43,394 nucleotides of DNA. It comes from a virus. Below are positions 7,515 to 16,081 of this stretch, in pieces (position 1 is the stretch's first letter; each line of letters opens with the position of its first letter). The notes under the pieces were generated by a model that saw nothing but the letters and a program-made list of their open reading frames with translations, had not been told where the DNA came from and made no database searches. The stretch covers positions 1 through 43,394 of IMG/VR virus record IMGVR_UViG_3300045996_001007; one strand, given 5' to 3'. Position numbers and translations under genes: made by a program.

Positions 7515-8384
7515 ATGGAACTGAGCAACGGAGACCTTCTGAATTCTGCAATGACTGACGAGCCTGTTGAGCGGGAAGAGGCGGCGGCTGTTGAAGCTGT
7601 CGAAACCGAGCAGCAGGAAGCTGGACAGCTTCGGGATGAGCAAGGGCGTTTTGCTGCACGGCAGGCTGAAGAAGCTGCGCAGCAGGCCGCACAAGCACAA
7701 TCCCAGCCGCGTGAGGGCTTTGTCCCTTCTGGCCGGCTGCGCGAGGAGCGCGAAGCAAGGGAAGCGGCCGAACGCCGTTTCCAGGAGGCTGAGGCGAACT
7801 GGCGTCGGGAGTTTCAGGCCATCCAGGCTCGGCTACCGCAGCCCGAAAAGCCCAAGGCCCCGGATGTGTTCGAAAACCCGGATGGGTTCTTGCAGCACGG
7901 CGTCCAGCAGGCGGTTGACCCCATCAAGAGCGAGATCGGCCAGCTTCGCGAGTTCTATTCGCGGAAGGAGGCCATTCGTGAACATGGGGAAGAAAAGGTG
8001 AAGGCCGCATATAGTTGGATCGCGGAGGGCATGTCGCAGCGTGACCCGGCCCGCGTTGCAATTTACCAGCGCGCCATGCAGTCGATGGACCCGTTCGGGG
8101 AAATCGTCGGCGAGCACCTGAAGACCAACCTCTACAGTCAGATCGGCAACGACCCGCAGGCATGGTTCGGCAAGACGCTTGAGGAGCGGCTGTCCGATCC
8201 GAAGTTTGCGGCCGAGATCATGCAGAAGATTCAAGGTTCGTTGCAGCAGAACCCGAACAATCCTCAGGCGGAACCACAGTTTCAAATGCCGCCGAACCTC
8301 CGGCGGGCGCCCGGCGCCAGATCAGGCGCTGCGGAGTCCACCGACATGAGCAACGCGGCGCTGATGTCAGCTGCAATGCGCTAG
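7515..8384 (+). CDS. scaffolding-like protein
   Basis: The position between portal and major capsid, a 289-residue length, a strongly charged helical N-terminal half rich in Glu, Gln and Ala ('EAAQQAAQAQSQPREGF', 'REAAERRFQEAEANWRREFQ'), and a C-terminal tail that could interact with coat protein all fit a phage scaffold that guides prohead assembly and is then released. No catalytic motif is visible. There is no protease gene nearby, so release is presumably non-proteolytic, as in P22 (inference). Confidence 0.7.
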   Translation: MELSNGDLLNSAMTDEPVEREEAAAVEAVETEQQEAGQLRDEQGRFAARQAEEAAQQAAQAQSQPREGFVPSGRLREEREAREAAERRFQEAEANWRREFQAIQARLPQPEKPKAPDVFENPDGFLQHGVQQAVDPIKSEIGQLREFYSRKEAIREHGEEKVKAAYSWIAEGMSQRDPARVAIYQRAMQSMDPFGEIVGEHLKTNLYSQIGNDPQAWFGKTLEERLSDPKFAAEIMQKIQGSLQQNPNNPQAEPQFQMPPNLRRAPGARSGAAESTDMSNAALMSAAMR

Positions 8385-8408
8385 GACAACCCGCTCTCCA
8401 CCAAAACC

Positions 8409-8433
8409 ACCCGCCTTACGAGGCGGGTTTTTT
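8409..8433 (+). terminator. intrinsic terminator between scaffold and capsid genes
   Basis: A perfect 7-bp stem ACCCGCC/GGCGGGT with loop TTACGA is followed by six T residues. It lies 24 bases after the scaffold stop and 35 before the capsid start. It may trim upstream transcripts, so that capsid levels depend on antitermination or on a promoter I cannot pinpoint. Confidence 0.85.
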
Positions 8434-8467
8434 ATTGGGCGGGTGACGGCGCGAAAGGATCAAGGAC

Positions 8468-9628
8468 ATGGCCGTCACTACGGTTTCGAGCAATAACAAG
8501 CTCGTCAAATATACCACTGAAATCAACCGCGAATGGGTTCGCGGTAATGCCTTCTCTCCCTACCAGTCGGAATCGCTGAATGCGATCATTCGCATTCGCA
8601 CCGAGCTGGAAGGCAAGAACGGCGGCGAGCAGATGAATATCCCGCTCGTCCGTCGCCTCCAGGGACAGGGCAAGGGCGTCGGCACTCTCGTCGGCAACGA
8701 AGAGAAAATCGACAACTACGGCCTGCGCGCCTGGATCGATTGGAAGCGCAACGCCGTCGCCACCACCAAGGCGGACCAGCACAAGGACTCGGCCGACATC
8801 TTCGGCGAGGCCAAGCCGCTGCTGTCCGACTGGATCAACGAGGCCAAGCGTGACGAGTTGATCGCCGCATTCATGGCGCTGCCGTCGGAATCCCCGCCGG
8901 CTAACCTTGGCTCCGACAACGGCGATACCGTCAACGGTATTCGCTATGAGGACGCGACCGCCGCACAGCGCAACACCTGGAACGCGGATAATTCCGATCG
9001 CGTGCTGTATGGCGCCACCACCGCAAACTACAACGCGACCCATTCAACCGCACTTGCGAACTGCGACACGACCAACGACACGTTCACCTATACGAACCTG
9101 GCGTTGCTCAAGCGCATAGCTCGCAATGCCAGCCCCAAGATCCGGCCTTACCGGAATGAAGGGTCGAAAGGTCGCGAATACTTCGTGGCGTTCGCCGGCA
9201 CCAACACGTTTCGCGATCTCGCCAACAGTCTGACCGCGATCGACCAGGCCGCCCGAGCTCGCGAAGCGGATGGCATGAAGGACAATCCGATCTACCAGGA
9301 CGGCGACCTGCTTTACCGCGGCGTGATCGTTCGGGAGGTTCCGGAAATCTCGTCCTTCGTCACCAGCGTCTGGACCACGCTGAAGACGGCCGGCGCCTCC
9401 TCGGCGCGCGTTGAACCCGTATTCCTATGCGGTCAGTCGGCGGCGTACATGGCGATCGGCCAGATGGCCCGTCCGACTTTCCGCAAGGAAGACGACTACG
9501 GCATGATTAAGGGCGTGGGCATCGAAGCTGCGTATGGCGTCGGCAAGATGTTCTCGAAGTCGATCAACGAAACCAAGCTCGTACAGTGGGGAGTTGCCAC
9601 CGGCTTCTTCGCCTCGGCGGCTGACTAA
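8468..9628 (+). CDS. major capsid protein (N4-gp56 family)
   Basis: The protein has 386 residues. It matches the N4-gp56 / DUF4043 coat protein family in length and in blocks such as 'NIPLVRRLQGQGKGVGTLVGNEE', 'YGLRAWIDWKRNAV' and 'GREYFVAFAGTNTFRDLA', with the late 'VFLCGQSAAYMAIGQ'. It has an HK97-like fold by family knowledge and forms the icosahedral shell. It directly follows scaffold and a terminator. The start carries a weak AAGGA site. Confidence 0.92.
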   Translation: MAVTTVSSNNKLVKYTTEINREWVRGNAFSPYQSESLNAIIRIRTELEGKNGGEQMNIPLVRRLQGQGKGVGTLVGNEEKIDNYGLRAWIDWKRNAVATTKADQHKDSADIFGEAKPLLSDWINEAKRDELIAAFMALPSESPPANLGSDNGDTVNGIRYEDATAAQRNTWNADNSDRVLYGATTANYNATHSTALANCDTTNDTFTYTNLALLKRIARNASPKIRPYRNEGSKGREYFVAFAGTNTFRDLANSLTAIDQAARAREADGMKDNPIYQDGDLLYRGVIVREVPEISSFVTSVWTTLKTAGASSARVEPVFLCGQSAAYMAIGQMARPTFRKEDDYGMIKGVGIEAAYGVGKMFSKSINETKLVQWGVATGFFASAAD

Positions 9629-9639
9629 GGAGAACTGAC

Positions 9640-10059
9640 ATGACTGGAACTCTTAATCGAGGCGTCCCCGCCAAGGAAGTAAGCTACGGCGTCGTGCAAA
9701 CGATGGTCAAGAAGATCACGTTTGCCGACCTTGGCACTTCGGTCACGGTTGGCAAAATGCCGCCTTACTCGCATGTGGTCGGCGGTGGCGTTCATATCGT
9801 CACCGCGTTCAACTCGTCCGGCACCGATCTTCTCGATGTCGGGTTCATCGGCGGCACCACCGACGCCGATGCGTATGCGACTGACCTGACCTTGGCTGCG
9901 GTTGGTTTCCTGGCGCTCGATGAACTCGGCGCCACGACCAACATTATGCAGTCCGTGGAAACCACGGTTACGGCTGATGCTGCGCAGTCCGTCGCGGACG
10001 CAACGGCCGGCGAGGCCTATGTGATCGTGAACTTCGTCACGCAATACCCGCGCATGTGA
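9640..10059 (+). CDS. capsid-associated structural protein (139 aa)
   Basis: It lies 11 bases after the coat gene and ends just before a strong terminator, so the two form a short, highly expressed unit. The sequence is beta-rich and Thr/Val/Ala-rich ('KITFADLGTSVTVGKM', 'SVETTVTADAAQSVAD', 'AYVIVNFVTQYPRM'), like many head-decoration or stabilising proteins. Decoration is inferred from position and composition. I do not recognise a specific named homologue. Confidence 0.65.
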   Translation: MTGTLNRGVPAKEVSYGVVQTMVKKITFADLGTSVTVGKMPPYSHVVGGGVHIVTAFNSSGTDLLDVGFIGGTTDADAYATDLTLAAVGFLALDELGATTNIMQSVETTVTADAAQSVADATAGEAYVIVNFVTQYPRM

Positions 10060-10066
10060 CGGAACA

Positions 10067-10100
10067 AGGGGCGGGGCTTCGGCTCCGCCCCTCACTTTTT
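10067..10100 (+). terminator. strong intrinsic terminator after capsid unit
   Basis: An 11-bp stem (AGGGGCGGGGC/GCTCCGCCCCT, one G-U pair) is closed by a TTCG tetraloop and followed by a run of five T after CAC. It begins eight bases after the stop of the capsid-associated gene and ends just before the next ribosome site. Confidence 0.9.
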
Positions 10101-10111
10101 GAGGCTTGCCA

Positions 10112-10459
10112 ATGCCTGATCTCTCGAAGACGCGGACGCAACTTATCGAACGGGCCGCAAAAGACCTTGGCATCATTGAACCTGGCGAGACCTTGTCGTC
10201 CGAGGACAGTGACACATTCGACGGGCTGGTCGACCCGTTGATTGCGCAACTATCCGCTGACGGCATTGTCACGATCCAGGATGATGAAGCGATCGAGAAC
10301 GAATATTTCCTGCCGTTGGCACGGCTGCTGGCCAATGTCGCAGGGCCTGATTTCGGATCGCCGATCAACGAGCAGGCCAAGGCGGTAGACGAGCAGATTT
10401 TGCGCCGCTTGGCATCTACCCGTCCAAGTTACGCGCCTGCGCAGGGCGAATATTTCTAA
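10112..10459 (+). CDS. gp4-like tail accessory / head-completion protein
   Basis: The protein has 115 residues. The order of genes (coat, small gene, this, gp10-like) is that of P22-like phages, where gp4 attaches below the portal. Sequence features ('KTRTQLIERAAKDLGIIEPGETLSSEDSDTFDGLVDPLIAQLSADG') fit the helical gp4/tail-accessory family, which is usually longer (P22 166 aa). The ATG at 10112 has GAGG eight bases upstream. Ends overlapping the next gene's first base. Assigned mainly from synteny and moderate similarity. Confidence 0.62.
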   Translation: MPDLSKTRTQLIERAAKDLGIIEPGETLSSEDSDTFDGLVDPLIAQLSADGIVTIQDDEAIENEYFLPLARLLANVAGPDFGSPINEQAKAVDEQILRRLASTRPSYAPAQGEYF

Positions 10460-11868
10460 TGCCCAAGATTATCTTTCCGGTCTCTCACTCTCCGGGACTA
10501 CGGGCGTCAGAAGGCGCGGGGCGGCTTATCAATGCCTATGCGGAACCGATCGGTGAGGGCGGCAGAGCAATCTCTGTCCGGCATCGCGCGCCGGGGCTCG
10601 CAAACTTCGGAACGACGGCGCGAACTGGTTGCCGCGGGCTTATCGAGGTAGCCGGTGTGCTTTACGTCGCATTCTCGGGGCAACTTGAGAAGTTTTCGAG
10701 CTCGGGCGGCGCTTCGACCAACGTCGGCGCACTTACCGGCACCAAAAAGGGGTTTTTCGCGCGCAATAATGCGGTGACGCCGGACAAGGTCTTCGTTGAT
10801 CCGGACGGCAATATAGCGACCTTCACCACGTCGACGGTCACGAACTCGTTTGACGCTGATCTGCCCTCGGTCAACTCGGTTACGGCCTACAACGGCTATT
10901 TCATCTTCAGCACGGGCAGCGGGCAAATCTGGTCTACCGGCTTGAATGTCGTCACGGTCGATCCGCTGGCCTTCACGACGGATCAGGAATCGGGCGGGCT
11001 GTTGCGTGTCGTGACGTTCGGGGGGCGCGTCTATGCGCTCGGGAACAAGGCATCGAGCATTTGGACGGATGCCGCAACTTCGCCGTTTCCGCTTACTCTG
11101 GTTGATCGCTTCCAACGCGGTATTGCCGGTCCGTATTGTGTCACGGGCCACGAAAGCAACTTCGCCAAGGGCCTGCATATCGTCGCGGACGATAACACGG
11201 TGTGCCGCATCGACGGCAACGTGGCGACGAAGATTTCCCCGCCTGATCTGGATGGGCTGATCGAGGCGGTGAGCGATAAGAGCACGCTGGAAATGTGCAG
11301 TTACATTTCGCGCGGCCATGCCTTCATCCAGATCACCTGTCCGGCTTGGACGTGGGTCTGCAACCTCAACAACGGCAAGTGGCACCAGCGCAAGAGCTAT
11401 CTGCTACAGAACAGCCGGATCACGCAAGCCTACTACGCCTTCGCGAAATGGCTTTGCGGCGATTCCCAAACAGGGAACGTGCAGCAGATCACGAGCACCA
11501 CGCACCAGGAGATCAGTAACCCGTTGATCTGCGAAGTGTGGTCGGCGCCGCTTCAGGACTTCCCGCAGCGCGCGCGGGGCATGTCGGCGCACTTTGATTT
11601 TGCGATCGGTGTTGGCGATGCGACCGGAACGGATCCGATTGAGACTGATCCTAGCGTTGAAATTGATTACTCGGTGGATGGCGGCCAAACCTTCTCAATC
11701 CCCCGCATTCGGAAGCTGGGCAGGCAGTCGATCGGCAAAGCACGAGTTCGTGTCAATCAAGTCAAGGCGAGTGGCCGGCAAGGGTACATCTGGCGCGTTC
11801 GCATGTCTGATCCTCCGCACTTCGGGTTGATGTCGGGTGAAATGTTTGGAGAGGGCCGGGCAGCATGA
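10459..11868 (+). CDS. gp10-like packaged-DNA stabilisation / tail hub protein
   Basis: The 469-residue length is nearly that of P22 gp10 (472). The N-terminus 'SEGAGRLINAYAEPIGEGGR' is the typical opening of this family ('...NAYAE...' after a strand), and the body is a repetitive beta structure. In P22-like virions gp10 forms the tail hub below gp4 and plugs the packaged chromosome. It overlaps the gene before by one base and the gene after by four. Confidence 0.82.
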   Translation: MPKIIFPVSHSPGLRASEGAGRLINAYAEPIGEGGRAISVRHRAPGLANFGTTARTGCRGLIEVAGVLYVAFSGQLEKFSSSGGASTNVGALTGTKKGFFARNNAVTPDKVFVDPDGNIATFTTSTVTNSFDADLPSVNSVTAYNGYFIFSTGSGQIWSTGLNVVTVDPLAFTTDQESGGLLRVVTFGGRVYALGNKASSIWTDAATSPFPLTLVDRFQRGIAGPYCVTGHESNFAKGLHIVADDNTVCRIDGNVATKISPPDLDGLIEAVSDKSTLEMCSYISRGHAFIQITCPAWTWVCNLNNGKWHQRKSYLLQNSRITQAYYAFAKWLCGDSQTGNVQQITSTTHQEISNPLICEVWSAPLQDFPQRARGMSAHFDFAIGVGDATGTDPIETDPSVEIDYSVDGGQTFSIPRIRKLGRQSIGKARVRVNQVKASGRQGYIWRVRMSDPPHFGLMSGEMFGEGRAA

Positions 11869-12050
11869 AAAAGCCTGTTGATGGCAAGCAGCGCTGGGTC
11901 AACCCTGACGGTACGCCAACGCTGTATTTCCTCGAGCTGATCCAGAACCTTTCGGCGAATGGCCTGACCATGCCGGTAGCAACCACCGCGCCGGTCAATG
12001 GCGACGTGCTGACCTATGACGGCACTGCAAAACAATGGGAGCCCGCCTGA
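11865..12050 (+). CDS. small tail-region protein (61 aa)
   Basis: ATGA overlap with the gp10-like gene and one-base overlap with the next (TGATG) show translational coupling. The product is 61 residues ('RWVNPDGTPTLYFLELIQNL', 'GDVLTYDGTAKQWEP'). The last part resembles the short strand motif seen at fibre attachment regions. It may be a tail needle or fibre-joining peptide. Function not established. Confidence 0.55.
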   Translation: MKKPVDGKQRWVNPDGTPTLYFLELIQNLSANGLTMPVATTAPVNGDVLTYDGTAKQWEPA

Positions 12051-12799
12051 TGGGCATTTTCGACATTTTCACGGGCGACAGCGCACGCGAAGCCGCTGAA
12101 GCCAACCAGGCTCGGCTTGCGGCCTCAAAAACCGCCGGCCTCGGCTATCTCGACGCGGGCAAAACGGGTGCGCTCGGTGCTCTCACCACGGCTGGCGATA
12201 CCTATCGGCCGCTCACTCAGAAGTACGGCGCCGCAACTACGCTTGGCCTCGATGCTCTCGGGGTGAACGGCCCGGAAGGCAACACGAGGGCGACACAGGC
12301 GTTTCAGGCCGGCCCCGGCTACAACTGGATGGTTGACCAGTCGCTTGAAGGCGTGGCGCGCAAGGCGAACGCGCTCGGCATGGGAGCGGGCGGCAACACG
12401 CTTGCGGCGCTGTCCGATCGCGCGGGCAACCTTGCCAATCAGGAATACGGCTCTTGGCTGGATCGGCTCGGCGGCTACGTCTCGCCCGAACTGTCTGCAA
12501 CGGCTGGCGTTGCGGGCGCGGAAGCGGGCAAGGCCCCGGTCTACATGAACGACGCCAATCAGCGCGTTGGGCTCGAAAGCAACATCACGCAGGGCATGAA
12601 CAGCCAAGAGACGCAGGCGGCAAATGCCGAGATGGCGGGGTCGAAGAACCTTTGGGGCCTCGGCCTCGGGCTGGCTCAGTTGGGCGTTGGCGCTGCGACG
12701 GGCGGAACGTCACTGTTGGGCGGCCTCGGCGGCCTGGGTGGTGGCGGTCCTATCCCCGGCGGCCCCGGAGGTCATGTGCCGTTCTTTTCTGGAAGGTGA
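12050..12799 (+). CDS. ejection-type virion protein 1 (P22 gp7/gp14-like position)
   Basis: A 249-residue Ala/Gly-rich protein, first of three consecutive genes occupying the place of the P22 DNA-injection proteins gp7, gp20 and gp16. The N-terminal half is helical ('AREAAEANQARLAASKTAGLGYLDAG'). The C-terminal end is a glycine-rich hydrophobic stretch ('GGTSLLGGLGGLGGGGP') that could insert in membranes. Such proteins leave the virion with the DNA and form a channel. Start at 12050 was chosen for the TGATG overlap. Confidence 0.6.
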   Translation: MGIFDIFTGDSAREAAEANQARLAASKTAGLGYLDAGKTGALGALTTAGDTYRPLTQKYGAATTLGLDALGVNGPEGNTRATQAFQAGPGYNWMVDQSLEGVARKANALGMGAGGNTLAALSDRAGNLANQEYGSWLDRLGGYVSPELSATAGVAGAEAGKAPVYMNDANQRVGLESNITQGMNSQETQAANAEMAGSKNLWGLGLGLAQLGVGAATGGTSLLGGLGGLGGGGPIPGGPGGHVPFFSGR

Positions 12800-12802
12800 G
12801 GC

Positions 12803-13882
12803 ATGGCTGAACTGATCGTCCCGTCTGTTGATTTCTCCTCGCTTGGTCAACTGCCGCAGATCTACCGGCAGAACCAGGCAGAAGCGCTGCGCCGGCAGAC
12901 CTTGGCGAGCTTGGGGCAGGGCGGCAACGATGCGCAGACCCTTTTGCGCTCTGGTGACCTGTCGCTAGCCAGCCTTGGGGTTAACTTGCAGAACCGTGCA
13001 GCAGACGACGCTTGGCGCCGGGAAGAGGCATCGCGGGCGCAGCGGAACGCTGATCGGTCGTATGGACTGCAGGAACGGCAATTCACGGAAAATCAGGATT
13101 ACACGCCGCAGGAGCGCGCCAAACTTGCGGTCGAAAATGGCATTGATCCGCGCACGCCCCAGGGGAAGGCTTTTGTCCTCACGGGCAAACTTCCCGAGGG
13201 TGACACTTCCTTCGTCGAAACAGTGAACCAGCGCCGCGCGGCCGCTTCTGCGAACGGTCTCGATCCTTCTTCACCCGGCTATCAGTCCTATGTTCTAACC
13301 GGCAAAATGCCGCGCGAGGACGCGCAGCCGCTGACCGCAACGGACAAGAAGGCCATTCTTGAAGCGGATGAGATGGTCCTAGCGAACCAAGCTGCGATCG
13401 ACTCCCTTGGCCGCGCCAAGTCGCTTTCGAAGGATGCATTCGCCGGCCCGCTCGCGGGCAAGATCGGCTATGCCGCGTCATTCCTTGGCGATAGCAGCGA
13501 TCTGGGCAAGTCGGGCTCCAAGACGCTGCAGCTCGAAAACGAAATCACCAGCAACGCCCTCGGGCAGCTCAAGGCGATCTTCGGCGGCGCCCCGACCGAA
13601 GGCGAACGCAAAATCCTGCTCGACATTCAGGGCTCGGTCGGGAAGCCGGACAACGTGCGGCAGGAGATTTACAACCGCGCTATGATTGCTGCCCAGAAGC
13701 GGCTTGATTTCAACAAGCGCCGCGCGGACGAACTCCGCGGCGGTCAATTCTACAAGCCGCAGGGCAGCATGACCCGCGCGCCCGTCACTCAGTCGCAGGG
13801 CATCACGCAGCAGCAATACGAGGCTCTCCCATCCGGTTCGGTCTTTACCGCGCCTGACGGTTCGCAGCGGGTCAAGCCCTGA
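12803..13882 (+). CDS. ejection-type virion protein 2 with internal repeat
   Basis: A 359-residue, helical, Gln/Ala-rich protein in the ejection cluster. It carries a tandem repeat: 'NGIDPRTPQGKAFVLTGKLP' near residue 113 and 'NGLDPSSPGYQSYVLTGKMP' near residue 151, the same fold unit about 38 residues apart. A helical region follows ('LENEITSNALGQLKAIFGG'), then a C-terminal 'SGSVFTAPDGSQRVKP' as found at the ends of many virion-internal proteins. The stop overlaps the next ATG. Role as a DNA-ejection protein is inferred from position. Confidence 0.6.
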   Translation: MAELIVPSVDFSSLGQLPQIYRQNQAEALRRQTLASLGQGGNDAQTLLRSGDLSLASLGVNLQNRAADDAWRREEASRAQRNADRSYGLQERQFTENQDYTPQERAKLAVENGIDPRTPQGKAFVLTGKLPEGDTSFVETVNQRRAAASANGLDPSSPGYQSYVLTGKMPREDAQPLTATDKKAILEADEMVLANQAAIDSLGRAKSLSKDAFAGPLAGKIGYAASFLGDSSDLGKSGSKTLQLENEITSNALGQLKAIFGGAPTEGERKILLDIQGSVGKPDNVRQEIYNRAMIAAQKRLDFNKRRADELRGGQFYKPQGSMTRAPVTQSQGITQQQYEALPSGSVFTAPDGSQRVKP

Positions 13883-16020
13883 TGGCAAACTGGTGGGATG
13901 CCGCTCCTCTCGCGACCAAGGCCGCAACGCCGGCCGCTGGCGCAAACTGGTGGGAAGCGGCTCCGCTTGCGAATGAGGCCATGTCGGCTCCGACGCTCGA
14001 GCCCGGCAAAGATGGCGGGCCGAAACGTCTTGTGATGGACATGAGCAAGCCCGACCGCGGTGCGCTCGATGCCACGGCGCGCGGCGTTGCTCAGGGTTTC
14101 ACGGCGAATTTCGGCGATGAAATCCGCGGCCTTGTCGAGGCGTCGGGTGCAAACGCAGACGACCCCGCCAGCCTGACGAAACTGATTTCCGGCGCGCTCA
14201 AATACTGGTCTGGCGATACCAAGGCAAAGGAGGCCTATGATGCCGCAGTAGCGCGTGAGCGCGATCTGAACAAGACGGCTGAAGAGCAGCACCCGATTGC
14301 TTCCATTGGTGGTCAAGTCGGCGGCGCTGTTCTCCTTCCTGTTGGCGCGGGCGCTGGTGCAGCCACTCTGGGCGGTCGCATGGCGGCTGGCGCGGGAACT
14401 GGCGCAGCGCTCGGCGCGGCCTCTGGTGCCGGCGAAGGAGAGGGGGGCACAGACACGCTATCCAAGGCAGCAATGGGCGCGGGCGTCGGTGGCGTCGTTG
14501 GTGGCGCGGCTCCGGTTGTCATTCGGGGCGCTGAAGTGGCGGGGCAGGGCCTGGCAAAGCTCGCGCAGCCGATCGTCAACAATTTCCGCGGCGCAACGAA
14601 CGTCGATGCCGAGGCCGCCCGGCGCATTCTGCTTGCGCGACAGCGGGACGCCAAGTCGGCCAGCCCCGGCATGTCAGAGGCCGAATTTGCATCGGCAAAG
14701 GCGTCAGGTTCTCCGGTCATCAATGCCGACATGGGCGGCGAGGCAACGCAGGCGCTTGCGCGATCGGCGGCCAACACTTCCCCCGAGGGGCGGGCGGCGC
14801 TGGAGGCCGTTACCAGCGAACGATACGCCACACAGAACCCGCGCATCTCTTCCTTCCTCAAGGAGAAGTTTGACTTCCCCGAACCTGGGGCCACGCTTGA
14901 CCGCTTGGAAGAAGCTGCGCGTCGGGCCAACCGACCGGCTTATCTCAGGGCGTACAGTGAAGGGGCCAACATCCCGTTTGATGAAGGGCTTCTGCAACTG
15001 AGCCAAGCGCCTGTTGTGCAGGATGCAATTCGAAAGGCGATGATTACGGCCAAGAATGAGGCCGCGAAACTCGACCTCCCGCCGCCCAAAAATCCCTTCC
15101 GTTTCGACGAAACGGGCAGGCTGCGCCCGATGCAGGATGAGGCCGGAAATCTTATGCGCCCGAACCTTCAGTTCTGGGATATTGTTAAACGCAATCTCGA
15201 CAAAACAGGAAGCCCCGAGGCGAGGGATTGGGCTCGCGTTCTGCGCGATCATCTTGATGATTTGGTGCCGAGCGGCAGCTACAAGGAGGCTCGATCTGGA
15301 GCCGCGAAGTTCTTTGGCGCCGAAGATGCGCTTGAGGCTGGTGCCAAGTTTGCGACTATGAGCGGTCGGGATGCGATCTCGCTAGCCGAGGCTCGCAAGG
15401 GACTTGCCAAGATGAACCCGGCAGAGCGCAAGCTGTTCGAGACGGGCTTTGTCTCAAACCTGATTTCGAAGGTCGAAAGCCTTCGCGACGGGCAAGACGT
15501 TGTGAAGAACATTTTCAATTCCGAATTTGCGCGCAACCAGATCAAGCTGGCAATCGGTGAAACGCGAGCCGCGGAGTTGGAAGCAAAACTTCTTGCCGAA
15601 CGCGCCATGAATGGCATCAAGACGGCCATTCAAGGAAATTCGACGACTGTTCGGCAGTGGGTTGAGCGCGGGCTGGCCGGCGGCGCAACCGGCCTTGGTG
15701 GAGTCGGGACCTATAATATGGACCCGCAAGCCATCGGCGTTGCCGCTCTAACGGGCGCAATCGTTGCCGGCGGCAAGAAGATTGACCAGCGCGTCGCTCG
15801 GCGCGTGGCCGAAATGCTGGCATCAGACAATCCGAAGATAACGGAAGCCGGAAACAAGATCATCGCCAAATCAGGCGTGCTTCGTGAAGCATTCCGCAAG
15901 CTGGATCTTCCTTCGGCTCGCGTCGGCGGCGAACAAGCGGGCGCCGTTCCGCCCCTTCAGGCTGCAGGCGTAAGCCGCGCCGAAGACCAGCCAAACGTTC
16001 CACGGCCACCAGGCCAATAG
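13882..16020 (+). CDS. large ejection-type virion protein 3 (gp16-like position)
   Basis: The protein has 712 residues. It opens with two copies of 'NWW(D/E)AAPLA' (residues about 3-11 and 22-30). At residues about 145-215 a long Gly/Ala-rich hydrophobic region ('GGAVLLPVGAGAGAATLGG', 'MGAGVGGVVGGAAPVV') could span the cell envelope. A long helical C-terminal body follows. No lytic transglycosylase or peptidase motif was recognised. By position it corresponds to P22 gp16, which enters the cell with the DNA. It ends 25 bases before a terminator that closes the head/tail block. Confidence 0.62.
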   Translation: MANWWDAAPLATKAATPAAGANWWEAAPLANEAMSAPTLEPGKDGGPKRLVMDMSKPDRGALDATARGVAQGFTANFGDEIRGLVEASGANADDPASLTKLISGALKYWSGDTKAKEAYDAAVARERDLNKTAEEQHPIASIGGQVGGAVLLPVGAGAGAATLGGRMAAGAGTGAALGAASGAGEGEGGTDTLSKAAMGAGVGGVVGGAAPVVIRGAEVAGQGLAKLAQPIVNNFRGATNVDAEAARRILLARQRDAKSASPGMSEAEFASAKASGSPVINADMGGEATQALARSAANTSPEGRAALEAVTSERYATQNPRISSFLKEKFDFPEPGATLDRLEEAARRANRPAYLRAYSEGANIPFDEGLLQLSQAPVVQDAIRKAMITAKNEAAKLDLPPPKNPFRFDETGRLRPMQDEAGNLMRPNLQFWDIVKRNLDKTGSPEARDWARVLRDHLDDLVPSGSYKEARSGAAKFFGAEDALEAGAKFATMSGRDAISLAEARKGLAKMNPAERKLFETGFVSNLISKVESLRDGQDVVKNIFNSEFARNQIKLAIGETRAAELEAKLLAERAMNGIKTAIQGNSTTVRQWVERGLAGGATGLGGVGTYNMDPQAIGVAALTGAIVAGGKKIDQRVARRVAEMLASDNPKITEAGNKIIAKSGVLREAFRKLDLPSARVGGEQAGAVPPLQAAGVSRAEDQPNVPRPPGQ

Positions 16021-16045
16021 AAACACCACTACGCAATAGACGAGC

Positions 16046-16069
16046 AGCGCCCACGACGGGCGCTTTTTT
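16046..16069 (+). terminator. intrinsic terminator ending the ejection-protein block
   Basis: A perfect 7-bp stem AGCGCCC/GGGCGCT with loop ACGAC is followed by six T residues. It lies 25 bases past the preceding stop and 12 before the collar-fibre start. Confidence 0.88.
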
Positions 16070-16081
16070 ATTGGGGTATCC

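Noticed and set aside
8409-8433. Attenuator or riboswitch before the capsid gene
   Set aside because: The structure is a simple stem-loop with T-run and no competing antiterminator pairing, so it is an ordinary intrinsic terminator.
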